NCBI GenBank assembly: GCA_028386065.3
Contig: JAKUCV010004442.1
Span: 1 to 64,000 of the forward strand
Direction of reading: 5' to 3'
From: Turnera subulata
Taxonomy: Eukaryota; Streptophyta; Magnoliopsida; Malpighiales; Passifloraceae
Length of the DNA: 64,000 bases
Position numbers and translations under genes: made by a program. Below the pieces are notes generated by a model. It was not told the DNA's origin, did no database searches, and worked only from the letters and a program-made list of their open reading frames with translations. How positions within the stretch are numbered: position 1 is the stretch's first letter; every line of letters begins with the position of its first letter. Shown here piece by piece: positions 22,390 to 32,210 of the stretch.

Positions 22390-23901
22390 TGGGTTCTTTT
22401 TGATCTGGCACAGGAACTGGTTGATAACCTGGTACGACCCTAGCTTATCCGTGACGGGGCCCGGAAAGATAAAACTGGATAATTGGATTTTATTTGAGTC
22501 TTTTTTGGTCTTGGACCAGGTTTTGGGTCCAGTCTTTCGGCTTGGTATGTATTTGGCGGTTTTTGCCTGTTTTTGGACCTTGAGTTTTATAGTGTGCATA
22601 TTGATTGTCTTTCCTTCGTCGGTGAGCACTTCGGACTCACCCCTCACCTGCGGGCTTTCATCCCGTAGGATGAGTTACTTTTGGTACAGGTTGATGCATT
22701 CCAGACAGGCCGCAGCGTTATCCCTTGGACAGGGCTCAGATCCATAGTTTGCATCAGTGTCGCATACAGTGTTTGGTCAGTTATTAAGTCTTCCGCTGTG
22801 CACTGTTTTCTTATTGTAGGGCCATTGGGTCAGTTATGATGATTATTGCCGTTTTCATTATGGGCTGTTGAGCCCGGTTATCTGTTGTATACACTGTATG
22901 CTGGGCTTGGTTTTTGGTTGGGTTGTCACAGTTCCGGCACGTGTTTACTGTGTACGGTAAATACGGGTCGGGGCGTTTCAAGGGTCAACATTAATGGTGA
23001 GGCTCAGAGTTTCAGGGTTAATGTTGAACCCAACAGATAGATTACTGTTTAAACATATGTATGAGAACCATTCTTCTTTGAATGTTCTCCATTTATGTAT
23101 CCGTTTATGCAATAATAATATGCATGTTTGCTTTGAGCCTTTTCCATTTATGATCTCATTTACGCCCACAGGCACAAATAATGATACTATTTTATTCGCT
23201 TCAGGGAATAGATCAGAGTCAATTCATCGGGATTCATAATAATTCATTTTATTACCAGGGGTGTCTGTACTCTTCAAGAGTATATGCTCTTCCAGAGCGT
23301 AAATATACGATCTTCTAGATCATATTTAAAACATGCGTTCTTCATGAACATACTCGGATTTATACTCTTCTGGAGCATGTTAATCTTTTCCTCATTTCGA
23401 GATATCATAATATGTTATATTGACATCCACACATCTAATTCTCCCCCTGTAGATGTCAATTTTGCATTGTCTTCGAGACTGCTGGAGGCATTATGCTAGA
23501 AACAATTATAAAGTACTGAAAAGTAAATAAAATAAATTGCAATGCGTAATAATTAAACTGAACATAAAATAAATTGAATATAAAATGAATTGCTCCTTCA
23601 GGGTAAGCAAGTATAATATCCACCTTCTGGTGGTCATATAATTGCCATCTTCTGGTGGTAATAATGTTTATTTTCTATTTTTCTTTGAAGGATCTTCAGG
23701 ATCTTTTGAACGGTAAGACTTCGAGTTTTCGTTGTATTTTCCGTTATTGAGTCTGCTGGACACTGATATTTAGTCTTCCAGACTATTATTACGTAAATTC
23801 CTGTCGGCATTTAATACCCATAATGAATCTCTTCTGGAAATTATAAGGGTCTCGAATAACATAATTTAAATAAATATTTAGATAACAGAAAAATTAAAAG
23901 T

Positions 23902-24387
23902 AATGGGCCTTATTCGAGCCCAATAAAATCGTAAAGAAATTAAAACGAGAAATTAAGTACAATGGGCCTTATATGAGCCTAATTGAAATGTAAAGAACAA
24001 AATATAATGGGCCTAATATGAGCCCAAGCTTAATATAAACAATAAAATAAATACAATAACCTTCCGGTCTTTTGTTACATTTTTCTTTTATCGAGTCTTC
24101 TGAACTCTTTCATTTAGTCTTCGAGACTATTATGCATTTCAATGCACTGCAGCATTTAATGCCCATATCAAATTTCTTCCGGAAATTTTAAGGCCTCCAA
24201 TATTTGTAACATATTGCCAAAATTGAATAAATGAAAGACTTAATTAAAATAAATAAACATGGGCCTTTTTATTAATTAGCCCAATTAAAATTAAATGACC
24301 GAAAACTAAATGCAATGGGCTTTGTACGAGCCCAATCAAAACTTAAATTAAAAAAAATAAATGCAATGGGCCTTTTCGTAGCCCAAT
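23902..24387. repeat. repeated TGGGCC...GAGCCCA dyads
   Basis: Six copies of AATGGGCCTT...GAGCCCAAT-like imperfect palindromes at 23902-23924, 23961-23984, 24006-24026, 24259-24284, 24314-24336 and 24365-24387, separated by AT-rich sequence. They lie in the 5' leader side of the minus-strand copia. TGGGCC/T is the core of plant site II (TCP-bound) promoter elements; a regulatory role here is inference. Confidence 0.75.
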
Positions 24388-24579
24388 TGAAATTTAAATA
24401 AAACATAAATTAATTAAAAAAAAATATGCCTACTCGATAAATTTTTCGGCAATATTAAACTCTCCCCCTCTTTTTTCATTTTTTTTCCTTTTCACTCTTT
24501 TTTTTTTATTTTTTTCTATTCTCTCTCTTCATCTTCCCTTTTCTTTTCTCTCCATTGTTTTTTTTTCTAAAAAAAAATT

Positions 24580-25213
24580 GAGCCGTGAACAGTACCGGCC
24601 CAGATTGTATTACTATTATTTTTTTTTTTTACAATTTGGGCCGCCCATGTACTGTGCAAGCCCAGCTCCATGTACTGTGCAAGCCCAGCTCCAACACCCA
24701 TAACTCACGGGTCATACCCGACCCGGACCATGACCAGTCCGGGTCGTCTTCAACCTTCAGCTCACCGTGGTGAGCTGCGGGTGGCGGCGACGGCTGGGCG
24801 CATCAGTTGGCAGGCGAGGAGGACACGAGCGGGGCGGCGAGTCGTGCTGGCGGCATCGACAGAAGCAGGAGACGGCGACCGTTGCGAACAAAAGGGGGCG
24901 AGCAAAGACGGATCCTTGTCGGGTTATCGCGTCCTTGCGGCGCGTCAGCGGCTGAAACCGACGGGAGACGGCAGCGTTGAGTTTGCGACGGTACGGGCGA
25001 GGCGATGGTGGCGGCTGTGTGATGGGATACGGCGTCGAACGCTTACTCATGAACAGTAGCAGAGGTAAGGTGACGGGTTTTTCTGTTTATCCTCTTCCTT
25101 TTTTTTTTTTTTGAGGTAGAGGCGACGACGGGGCTCTTCGGTGGTGGTGCTGTGCGGAAGGGAAGAGCAAGAAGGTGGTGTTGGGTGGCCGGGTGGTTCA
25201 CGGGTTGGGTAGA
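24580..25213 (-). other. GC-rich copia 5' leader
   Basis: Block between the dyad repeats and the PBS, much richer in G+C than its surroundings. Overlapping open frames on both strands (for example 24670-25059 plus and 24757-25050 minus) show no known domain and are probably by-products of base composition. Confidence 0.5.
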
Positions 25214-25214
25214 G

Positions 25215-25231
25215 CATCGTTGCTGATAACG
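25215..25231 (-). promoter_or_regulatory. copia primer binding site
   Basis: Minus-strand CGTTATCAGCAACGATG immediately follows the LTR end. Many plant copia elements carry a closely similar CGTTATCAGCACGA PBS at this position. Confidence 0.7.
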
Positions 25232-25439
25232 TGTTATAAATATATAGTAAATAGTTGTGATTAATACTATGAAAATGGAAGATGAAGTAGTGAAGAAGAA
25301 TTGAGACGGAGGAGGACAGGAAGCAATGGAGCAAAGGCTGTGAATTTTTCTTCCACCTTTAGTTGATGATGGTACATATCTATATATACAGAGAAAAATA
25401 TCTTGGTAGGTGACATCCACTATTCCACGTTTTATAACA
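25232..25439 (-). repeat. copia 5' LTR
   Basis: 208 bp LTR paired with 16383-16590. It is followed on the plus side by the TSD AATTA and then MITE B sequence. Confidence 0.9.
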
Positions 25440-25734
25440 AATTAATGATTATTGAGAATTATAAAGCGTCAATTTTTTTGGAACAAATTTTTTTCCCTCA
25501 AACTCGATTAATTCGGAACAGAGGGAGTAATAGCCTAGAATCTAGGATTATTTGACTAACTTACCCTTATTTCACTTTTAATTAAACTAAACAACCTAGA
25601 TGTAATTGTTATGTAAGGTTAATGATAAATATAGAAAAACTTCAATTAATGCTCATTGAGAATTGTAGAGGGTCAATTTTTTTGGAACAAATTTTTTCCC
25701 CTCAAACGTCAATTAATTCAGAACGGAGGGAGTA

Positions 25735-26055
25735 CAGTTATTCATCATGCAAATATGCCGGCAGAAATCTTCCGCCATTTAAAACTGTTGAGAATTACAC
25801 AATTACACACTAGTCTGCATGTGAAAGCGCCACCATCAACTTTAGTGCTTTTGTTTCCAACATTTATATACATTCTCATATGAAATTAATTTGTAGACAC
25901 GATAAGAATGAGATTAGTAAACTATAGATATGTTGTCACCTATAGTTCTACAGTTTCATTAACTATTATTTATTAGTCATGTTGTTTTTTAAAATTGCTG
26001 ATGAGGAATAGCTAGGTCAAGTTTTGCATTTTCTTTTTTTTTTAAATTTGGGGCA
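25735..26055. other. intergenic
   Basis: AT-rich sequence with no reading frame, repeat or motif recognised. Confidence 0.4.
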
Positions 26056-26214
26056 TACATATCATTTGCAAGAGCTAATTGATTGAGTCAATTCTTTTTT
26101 AATATGTGAAAGTTGGGAGGGCCACTCAACAGAATTCGAAAGTGCCCGCAGGAGCAACGCTAAGAACAAGAAAAAAACAAAGAAAAAAAAATGATGATCC
26201 TCAAATCTCCAATC

Positions 26215-26510
26215 AAATTTAAATAACAAACCTGAAGAAGTCAACAATAGGCACTCTTTAATCCAGCCACGCCACCTATCTCCAAAACCCATCACCTTCA
26301 TTACCTCCAATAGATAGCTCCAGTTGATTGAGTCATATGCTTTTCTAAAATCGATTTTCCACATGATAGCCTCGGTTTTATTTTTCCTCAAAGAATGAAC
26401 AATCTAGTTTGCAAATAAGGCGCCATCCATGATGCTTCTGCCTTCAATAAAGGCCGATTGTTGATCTCCAATTAGAGAGCTCATAACCTTCTTGATGCGT
26501 CTCGTTTTTT
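26215..26510 (-). pseudogene. LINE reverse-transcriptase fragment
   Basis: Minus-strand reading gives QQSAFIEGRSIMDGALFAN, a stop, then MWKIDFRKAYDSINWSYLLE and MGFGDRWRGWIKECL, the N-terminal half of an L1-type RT. The YADD box and everything else are missing. It resembles the LINE at 32091-34891 (IDFRKAYDSVSW) but is a different copy. It ends abruptly next to the F-box pseudogene. Confidence 0.8.
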
Positions 26511-26514
26511 ATCC

Positions 26515-26934
26515 TCAAATCTCTTGTTCGTGTTTCTGAAAACTCTTGGCTTCTTTGTTTCCCACGAAATAATACTGAGAACAATCACTGTGGTCGCACA
26601 TAGCAGTTACATGCCCATTCTCCATTTCATAAACACGAACAGAACTAGAAAAGTGATCGCAGGTGGTCGTATATCCTAAAAAATAATTGGTACCAACAAA
26701 ATAAATAGAGTTGGACTTGTATCCTGGCATGTCCATTGCCAAAACTTAAAACTCAAATCCTTAGCCAATAACAACCACACTATCCTTCATTACATCACCT
26801 GCCCCAATCCAATCTTTTGTTTCTTCATCAAATCTCTCAACATGAAATGTTCTTATAATTAGGTCTCCATCATCATCAACAGTGTATCCATACAAACAAA
26901 AAAATATTACCAAGAGAGTCTAGGACATGCCATT
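26515..26934 (-). pseudogene. F-box/DUF295 gene, C-terminal piece (split by copia)
   Basis: Minus-strand C-terminal third of an F-box/DUF295 gene. SLGNIF, FHVERFDEETKDWIG, MKDSVV, LAMDMPGYKSNSIYF and VYEMENGHVTAMCDHSDCSQ match in order the intact paralogue at 55791-56972 (SSGNIF, VERFDEETKEW, MKDSV, LAKDMPGYKANSIYF, YEVENGHTSELCDQCGCSQ). The N-terminal piece lies 8.4 kb away at 35310-36075. The copia between them is bounded by CCATT on both sides. At least one frameshift and one stop have since accumulated. Confidence 0.85.
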
Positions 26935-27813
26935 TGTTGGCTTGCTTGTTTCTAAAAAATCTGATAAATCACATGAACATCGATGTTGGAATCAAAACAT
27001 CGATGTTGTGATGATTCTGGAGCTCCAAATAATCCGGCCGAGAGCTTAGAACATCGATGTTGTCACAAGAACATCGATGTTTCACGAATTCTGGAAGGTT
27101 GGCAGAAGCTCTAGGACATCGATGTTGGCTCTAGAACATCGATGTTTTCTGGAAATTCCAGAAACCTTCAAGAACACCAAGAACACAGGAAAACCTGAAT
27201 TGATCAGATGTGACTCTGAACCTTTCAGAGTTGTTCTATTAGTGATTGAACAACTTCGTTTACTCTCAAATTACACTCAGAAACGAAAGGAATGGGTGTT
27301 TGACAAGTCTCACAAAAATCACACTCAAGAACAGAATATGAACATGAAGAACATTCATGCAATTTTCCAGAATTCAACTCAAATCCAGAAACACAATCAA
27401 TAAACACTAAATAATATAACTCACTCAGGAAACTAACTGAACCAAACTCACTTGAATATGGAAGAGAACAAAACGATTTCTCCACACTTACATTACATTT
27501 CTACATCAAATTTAAACACACCAAAAGGTGCAGTCCACTAACATGGGTACTTGTGCAGACACACAGAATTCTGAAAACACAAAGAGTAAGCATGTTACTA
27601 AACGAGCATGCTCACCTAACCTGACACTAAACAGGGAATAACTTGGTAACACACAAAAGCATAGCAAATTAAAAACAACAATTATTCTCAGACTTCCCTT
27701 CACCAATCCTGTTTCTCTTCCTCCTTTTGTGGGGGCATCCGCAAACCAGGCTGTCCATTCTTCTAAGCTGACCAATGGAGTCAGAATTGAGACAGCTTGA
27801 TCACATTCTAACA
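26935..27813 (-). repeat. copia 1 3' LTR (879 bp)
   Basis: Runs from TGTTGGCTTG to ATTCTAACA on the plus strand, followed by the complement of the polypurine tract (CTCCCTC). It holds three pairs of ACATCGATGT palindromes near its left end, meaning the U5 side in element sense. Confidence 0.9.
26977..27145. repeat. paired ACATCGATGT palindromes, LTR copy 1
   Basis: Six exact palindromes starting at 26977, 26997, 27051, 27071, 27116 and 27136. They form three pairs with exactly 20 bp between starts within each pair; pairs are 54 and 45 bp apart. Surrounding bases usually extend the palindrome to AACATCGATGTT or GAACATCGATGTT. Confidence 0.95.
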
Positions 27814-28188
27814 CTCCCTCTTGATCAAGTTGCTGCACACATTTAGTTGAGCTCTCAGCAATTGATACTTCATTTTCGGAAGTGCCTTGGTGAATATGTC
27901 TGCTACTTGACTTTCGGAGTTGCAATACTGAACTTGAACTTCACCTTCATGCTCTGCCTCCCTTATAACATGGTACTTGATTTTGATGTGTTTGGTTCTG
28001 CCATGATCAATAGGATTTTTAATCATGGCTATTGCTGCTTGATTATCACAGAAGAGTTCAGTTGCCTTCATATCTCCTTGACCAAGATCCTTGAGTACTT
28101 TCCTCAACCAAATAACTTGATTAACAGCAGCTTCTGCAGCCAAATATTCTGCCTCTGCAGTGGACTGAGCAATGGCAGTTTACTTCTT
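27808..28188 (-). pseudogene. copia 1 RNase H C-terminal part
   Basis: After a premature TAA at the end of the RT frame (SWYAKK-stop) the same frame continues TAIAQSTAEAEYLAAEAA, LFCDNQAAIAMIKNP, RTKHIKIKYHVIREA and VADIFTKALPK. These are the RNase H motifs and polyprotein C-terminus. The final stop codon TAG lies within the LTR start. One CAA-to-TAA change would account for the break. RNase H removes template RNA during reverse transcription. Confidence 0.85.
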
Positions 28189-29517
28189 TGCATACCAAGA
28201 CACCAAATTTGAGCCAATCAAAAGTACAAAACCTGTTGTACTCTTCATATGTTCACAACTTCCAGCCCAATCGCTATCATAGAAACCTTTAAGTTGAGCA
28301 TCACTGGAGGTACTATAAACAAGTCTATAATCTGTGGTGCCCCCGATATACCTCAAGACTCTCTTGACTGCTACAGCATGGATTCTTTTAGGAGCATGTA
28401 GGAACCGAGAGAGCAAATTTAATGTGAACATCAAGTCTGGCCTTGTGATAGTAAAATACATTAAACTTCCCACAAAGCTCTTGTACTCCCTCTCGTCAGT
28501 TGCCTCTTCGTCTCCTTTCAAACTCAGCTTTGCACCAACAACTAAAGGAGTCTCTGCTGGATTACATTCACTCATCTTGAACCTTTTCAATATCTCCTCA
28601 GCATATTTTTGTTGTGAGATGAAGATGTACCCATCCTGTTGATCAACTTCAATTCCCAGAAAGTACTTCATTAGCCCCAAATCTGACATCTCAAAAACCC
28701 TTGCCATTTCAAGCTTGAATGCTTTCATCTTCTCCAAATTACTTCCTGTGATCAGAAGATCATCCACATAAAGTGATACAAATAGGAAATCCTCATTACC
28801 ACTGATCATGGTATAAAGAGTTGGCTCATTAATGCTTCTTGTAAAACCAGAATTCAGCAAGTGATCATTAATCCTGGTATACCAAGCTATTGGGGCTTGT
28901 TTCAAGCCGTAGAGGGCTTTGATTAATCTGCACATATGATCTTCTTTTCTTGCCTCCACAAAACCTTCTGGTTGCTCCACATAGATTTCTTCCTTAAGAA
29001 AACCATTAAGGAAGGCTGACTTGACATCCAAGTGAAAAACTTTCCACTTATGTTGAGCAGAAAGCGCCAGCAACAATCTGATGGTATCAATTCGTGCTAC
29101 TGGTGCAAAGGTTTCGCCATAGTCAATTCCAGCCTCCTGCGGGTATCCCTTGACTACTAACCTTGCTTTCTGCTTGTGAATGGACCCATCTGCATTGAGT
29201 TTGAGCTTGAAAATCCACTTGACACCAATAACCTTCTTGTTTGCAGGCCTAGGTGTTAGTTCCCAAGTTCCATTTTTCTTGATCATTTCCATTTCTTCCT
29301 GCATTGCTCTTCTCCATTCTTCACTGCTTGCTGCTTGTTCAAAATTTGCTGGTTCCAAACACACTTGATTGCATTGTTCATATATTTCAGCCAAAGACTT
29401 GGTTCTCAAGGGTGAAGAATCTGAATCATAGTCTTCCTTATTCAATTCGTCTTCTTCCTTTTCTGCAGATGCTCTTGGCTCCTCCTTCTTTTCAGCCTCA
29501 CTTTTCTCCAGTTCCAA
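28180..29517 (-). pseudogene. copia 1 reverse transcriptase and RNase H N-terminal part
   Basis: 445-codon open frame. It opens with a Glu/Lys-rich linker and NGTWELTPRP. Then WIFKLKLNADGSIHKQKARLV, YGETFAPVARIDTIRLLL, FHLDVKSAFLNGFLKEEIYV and the catalytic SLYVDDLLITGS follow. RNase H starts with GFYDSDWAGS and ends at a premature stop after SWYAKK. Domain order and residues are those of an active copia RT. The frame overlaps the integrase frame by 76 bases in another phase, a probable frameshift, since copia elements normally encode one polyprotein. Confidence 0.9.
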
Positions 29518-30344
29518 AAAGCATTTTCTTCAACCTTTATGTCTCTACTTGTAACCACCTTTCCTTCATCCACCAAGAAAACTCGATAACCCTTGGATTG
29601 AGAGCTATATCCCAAGAACACTGCTTTTCTTGCCTTTGCTTCAAGCTTCTTCCTTGTCACATCTGGAACATGGACATAACACAATGATCCAAAAATTTGC
29701 AGATGTTTCACAGTTGGTTTGACTCCACTCCAAGCTTCAATTGGAGTCTTCCCTTCAACAGACTTGGTAGGAAGTCTATTCAGCAAATATGCAGCAGTAT
29801 AAGCTGCCTCTGCCCAAAACTTCAATGGCAGCTTCTTGTCACTAAGCATGCATCTGACCATTTCCACAATAGTTCCGTTCTTCCTCTCCACTACACCATT
29901 TTGCTGAGGTGTATATGCAACAGAGAGCTGGTGATTAATCCTCTGATCTTCATAGAATTTGTCAAAGTCTAATGATGTATATTCCCTTCCTCGATCAGAC
30001 CTTAACACCTTGAGCTTGCACTCACTTTGTCTTTCTGTTAATGCCTTAAATTTTTTGAACATAGAAAGCACTTCTGACTTGTGTCTCAAAAAATAAATCC
30101 AAGTCATACGTGAAAAATCATCAATGAAGAGTAAAAAATACAGATTACCACTCAAGGATGGTGTGCTCATTAGTCCACACAAATCAGAATGGACTAACTC
30201 TAGCTTCTCTTTGGCTCTCCAAGTTGCATTTGCTGGAAATGAATTCCTATGCATTTTTTCTTCTTGACATGCTTCACGAACTCCCTCTAACTCACTTAAC
30301 ACAGGCAAGTCTCTAATCAATTGATTCACAGAGGCTTGCTTCAA
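29442..30344 (-). pseudogene. copia 1 integrase
   Basis: 300-codon open frame with the integrase core. HSDLCGLMSTPS carries the first catalytic Asp, LRSDRGREYTS the second, and QQNGVVERKNGTI the catalytic Glu (DDE). The conserved LNRLPTKSV and IFGSLCYVHVP blocks and the C-terminal FLGYSSQSKGYRVF follow. The zinc-binding HHCC region upstream is split by a stop near 30345. It would insert the cDNA, and the CCATT duplication at the ends of this copy is the footprint of such a reaction. Confidence 0.9.
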
Positions 30345-30347
30345 GGA

Positions 30348-30902
30348 TTACAAATTAAAATGACCACATCTACGATGCCACAAACTAGTCTCTTCTTGCT
30401 TACAGACAAGTGCTTTTTCAAAAACAAATTCCCATCTTACTGGGAAACTATTGTTCTCCATTTTAACTTTTACCAACAATTTACTCTTTCCATCCACAAT
30501 AACACAGCATTCATCTTTAAATTCAACAGTGTAACTGTTTTTCATCAGTTGAGAAACACTCAGCAAGTTGTGCTTTAGTGTAGGCACAAAGAGAACATTC
30601 GAAATAAACTTTGTACCTTGCTTGGTTTTGACAGCAACAATGCCTTTGCCTTCAACTTGAACCACTTCTCCATTTGCCACCTTGACTTGAGTCGCAGCAG
30701 ACTTATTAAGCTCCTTAAACCACATGGAATCACAAGCCATATGGTTTGTGCATCCACTATCAATGGACCAAGTTGCAGCACTTGATTCATGATCAGAAGT
30801 GACAGCCATGAATATAAATTCCTCATTTTGCTTAAAATCAACCATTTTGGCCTGTTGTTGAGGTTGTATTTGATGCTGAGGAGAAGGTTGATCCCGCTGC
30901 AC
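30348..30902 (-). pseudogene. copia 1 protease and pre-integrase region
   Basis: 184-codon frame. The aspartic protease active site reads WSIDSGCTNHM (Asp-Ser-Gly) near residue 48. NVLFVPTLKHNLLSVSQL and a GAG-pre-integrase start (SLWHRRCGHFNL) follow before a stop. The Gln/Pro-rich N-terminus is the linker after the Gag zinc knuckle. In the intact polyprotein this domain would cleave Gag from Pol. Confidence 0.85.
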
Positions 30903-30926
30903 ATGATTTGAACTTGTTCCCTGACC

Positions 30927-31820
30927 CTACTTCATATTGCAAAATCTCTCAATGTGCCCAACCTTGTGGCAGAAATTGCATTTTTTGGTCCTCCAACATC
31001 TCTGTTCAGTATGACTTGCTTTTCCACAATGCTTGCAAGGTGGAAAATTTGTTTGAGATCCTCCCGTCTTTGCAAAATGCTGTGTATATGGTTTCTTGTC
31101 TTCGAAAAACTTCGAGCTCTCCATGTTAGGAGAGAAGTTAGCAGCTTGCTTCACAAGTAAGGCTTCTTCCGAAAAGGATTCTGCCTTCTTTGTTTGCCTC
31201 GGTTCATGAGCATATAATGATCCCACAAGCTCATTTACAATGATAGTAGTGATATTGTTGGACTTTTCAATAGCTGCTACTCTTGCTTCAAATCTATCCG
31301 TGACTGTGTTAAGCACCTTTTCTACAATCTTGAGTTCTGGAATCCTTTCTCCATACAGCCTCATCTGATTCATAACTTCTTGTACTCTTGAAGAGTAACC
31401 TTTGATTGATTCTTCTTCTTTCATCTTCAACATTTCAAATTCCCTTCTAAGTGTTTGAAGTCTCATCCGTCTTGTTCTTTCTGATCCTTGAAAGCTTTCC
31501 AGCAACACTCCCCAAGCTTCTTTTGCAGTTGTGCAGCTCATAATCAGAGGGAAGATTGATTTAGAGACAAGTGAGTGCATGCACGTAATGGCTATATTGG
31601 CCTTTTGAACATTTTCTCTGTGAGTTTTCTATTGTGCCGCAGTCAAGCTCGCTACATCTTCGGGCTCTTGATATCCATCTTGAATTTGTTCCCACAGGCC
31701 ATTTGCCATGAAGAAGGCCTTCATCCTTACTGCCCAATAATCATAGTCTTCTCCATTAAAAGGAGGTGGGGCTGGCAGTGATGAAGTTGGATGTGAGGTT
31801 GATGCTGAATTATTCACCAT
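30927..31820 (-). pseudogene. copia 1 Gag
   Basis: Starts MVNNSASTSHPTSS at 31820, 46 bases inside the LTR edge, with the Gag opening FNGEDYDYWAVRMKAFF. One stop interrupts it near 31629. The frame then continues through AKEAWGVLLESFQG, LRREFEMLKMKEEESIKGYS and the retrotransposon Gag region to two zinc knuckles, CKHCGKASHTEQRC and CNFCHKVGHIERFC. It would form virus-like particles and package RNA. Confidence 0.88.
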
Positions 31821-31866
31821 GATAATAGGCTTGGTCTCGCAAGATCAGAGCTACTCCACTACCAAT
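31821..31866 (-). promoter_or_regulatory. copia 1 leader with unusual primer binding site
   Basis: In element sense the LTR end CCAACA is followed by ATTGGTAGTGGAGTAGCTCTG. Only TGGTA matches the usual copia tRNA-iMet site (TGGTATCAGAGC). TGGTAGYGGAG is shared with copia 2. The leader to the Gag ATG is only about 46 bases. Confidence 0.55.
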
Positions 31867-31908
31867 TGTTGGCTTGCTTGTTTCTCAAAAATTTGATAAA
31901 TCACATGA

Positions 31909-32077
31909 ACATCGATGTTGGAATCAAAACATCGATGTTATGATGATTCTGGAGCTCCAAATAATCCGGCTGAGAGCTTAGAACATCGATGTTGTCACAA
32001 GAACATCGATGTTTCACGAATTCTGGAAGGTTGGCAGAAGCTCTAGGACATCGATGTTGGCCCTAGAACATCGATGT
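31909..32077. repeat. paired ACATCGATGT palindromes, LTR copy 2
   Basis: Six palindromes at 31909, 31929, 31983, 32003, 32048 and 32068, again three pairs with 20 bp between starts. The LINE poly(A)/T run begins inside the last one. Confidence 0.95.
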
Positions 32078-32210
32078 TTTTTTTTTTTTTGATGGAACGA
32101 TTGCTACTGATGTATTATACTAAGAAAATATATTACAAACTAACTCAATCATCCAAAGGATGACTCCTATCAGGCCTTTGATGGTCACATAAGAGCACTA
32201 TACAGTCGCT

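Larger units (their letters stand above)
20111..22980. mobile_element. solo LTR, 2.87 kb
   Basis: Starts TGTAACAGCCCGGG and ends GGGTCGGGGCGTTTCA, typical ends of large plant gypsy-type LTRs. It is flanked by a perfect 5 bp TSD AGGGT at 20106-20110 and 22981-22985. Joining the flanks restores the LINE endonuclease frame, confirming an insertion. No internal element region is present, so it is a solo LTR left by LTR-LTR recombination, or a non-autonomous element. It contains a purine-only tract, a GC-rich block (20730-21230) and a hairpin array (22011-22389). Strand is not assigned; ORFs in the GC-rich block are not called genes. Confidence 0.85.
19850..23040 (+). pseudogene. LINE endonuclease fragment split by a solo LTR
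   Basis: Plus-strand L1-type endonuclease N-terminus. RLLLWNCRGIA near 19875 is followed by NQYKPNMVLITETLW near 19950-19990 and GGMWYFWNDSVRV up to 20110. After the solo LTR the frame resumes as RVNINGEAQSFRVNVEP to about 23035. There is no RT or ORF1 domain that can be recognised. The fragment sits inside the degenerate minus-strand copia. Its left edge may be near 19400 but is not defined. Confidence 0.75.
17104..24188. repeat. dispersed hairpin family: variable stem, constant TTCNN loop
   Basis: Short perfect hairpins in which stem sequences differ but the loop is TTCNN (NNGAA in element sense), closed by a C-G pair. Clear examples with stems of 4-7 bp lie at 17104-17118, 17293-17309, 17312-17326, 17608-17622, 17885-17899, 18039-18053, 18156-18170, 18926-18940, 19023-19039, 19148-19164, 23268-23282, 23286-23298, 23309-23321, 23337-23349, 23691-23703, 23771-23785, 24116-24130 and 24170-24188. 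Four-base TTCT loops occur at 17571-17584 and 23620-23633. All lie in the internal copia sequence on both sides of the LINE/solo LTR insertion. None were noticed elsewhere. Function unknown. Confidence 0.8.
16383..25439 (-). mobile_element. degenerate Ty1/copia element with 208 bp LTRs
   Basis: Termini TGTTATAAAT and TTTATAACA, with a 5 bp TSD AATTA at 16378-16382 and 25440-25444 inside MITE B. The LTRs are 208 bp each. On the minus strand the PBS (CGTTATCAGCAACGATG) follows the LTR at 25232, and a polypurine tract AAGGGGGAG precedes the LTR at 16590. The internal region keeps only broken RT and RNase H. A LINE fragment, itself split by a solo LTR (20111-22980), sits in the middle (about 19400-23040). 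The rest is full of stops and of the hairpins described separately. Confidence 0.85.
10187..25527. mobile_element. Stowaway-like MITE B nested in MITE A
   Basis: Left end CTCCCTCCGTTCCG at 10187; right end CGGAACAGAGGGAG at 25527. The flanking TA pairs are at 10185-10186 and 25528-25529. Its body is interrupted twice: a LINE sits between 10330 and 16326, and a copia between 16382 and 25440. The three MITE pieces are about 10187-10330, 16326-16382 and 25440-25527. Their order and sequence match the uninterrupted body in MITE A (landmarks CCTAGAATCTAGGATTATTT and CAACCTAGATGTAATTG). Confidence 0.8.
10124..25732. mobile_element. Stowaway-like MITE A (outer), split by MITE B
   Basis: The left part is 10124-10186 and starts CTCCCTCGGTTCCG. 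The right part is 25530-25732 and ends GAACGGAGGGAG. Joined, they give about 265 bp with terminal inverted repeats. The element is flanked by TA on both sides (10122-10123 and 25733-25734), as expected for Tc1/mariner-type MITEs. The two parts align end to end with sister MITE B, which sits between them at a TA. No coding capacity; it depended on a transposase elsewhere. Confidence 0.8.

Noticed and set aside
22258..22747. 129- and 133-codon frames on both strands in the solo LTR
   Set aside because: They mirror each other over noncoding LTR sequence with hairpin repeats; no domain.
24670..25059. 129-codon frame in the copia leader, and its antisense
   Set aside because: No domain; both strands open because of GC-rich composition near the PBS.
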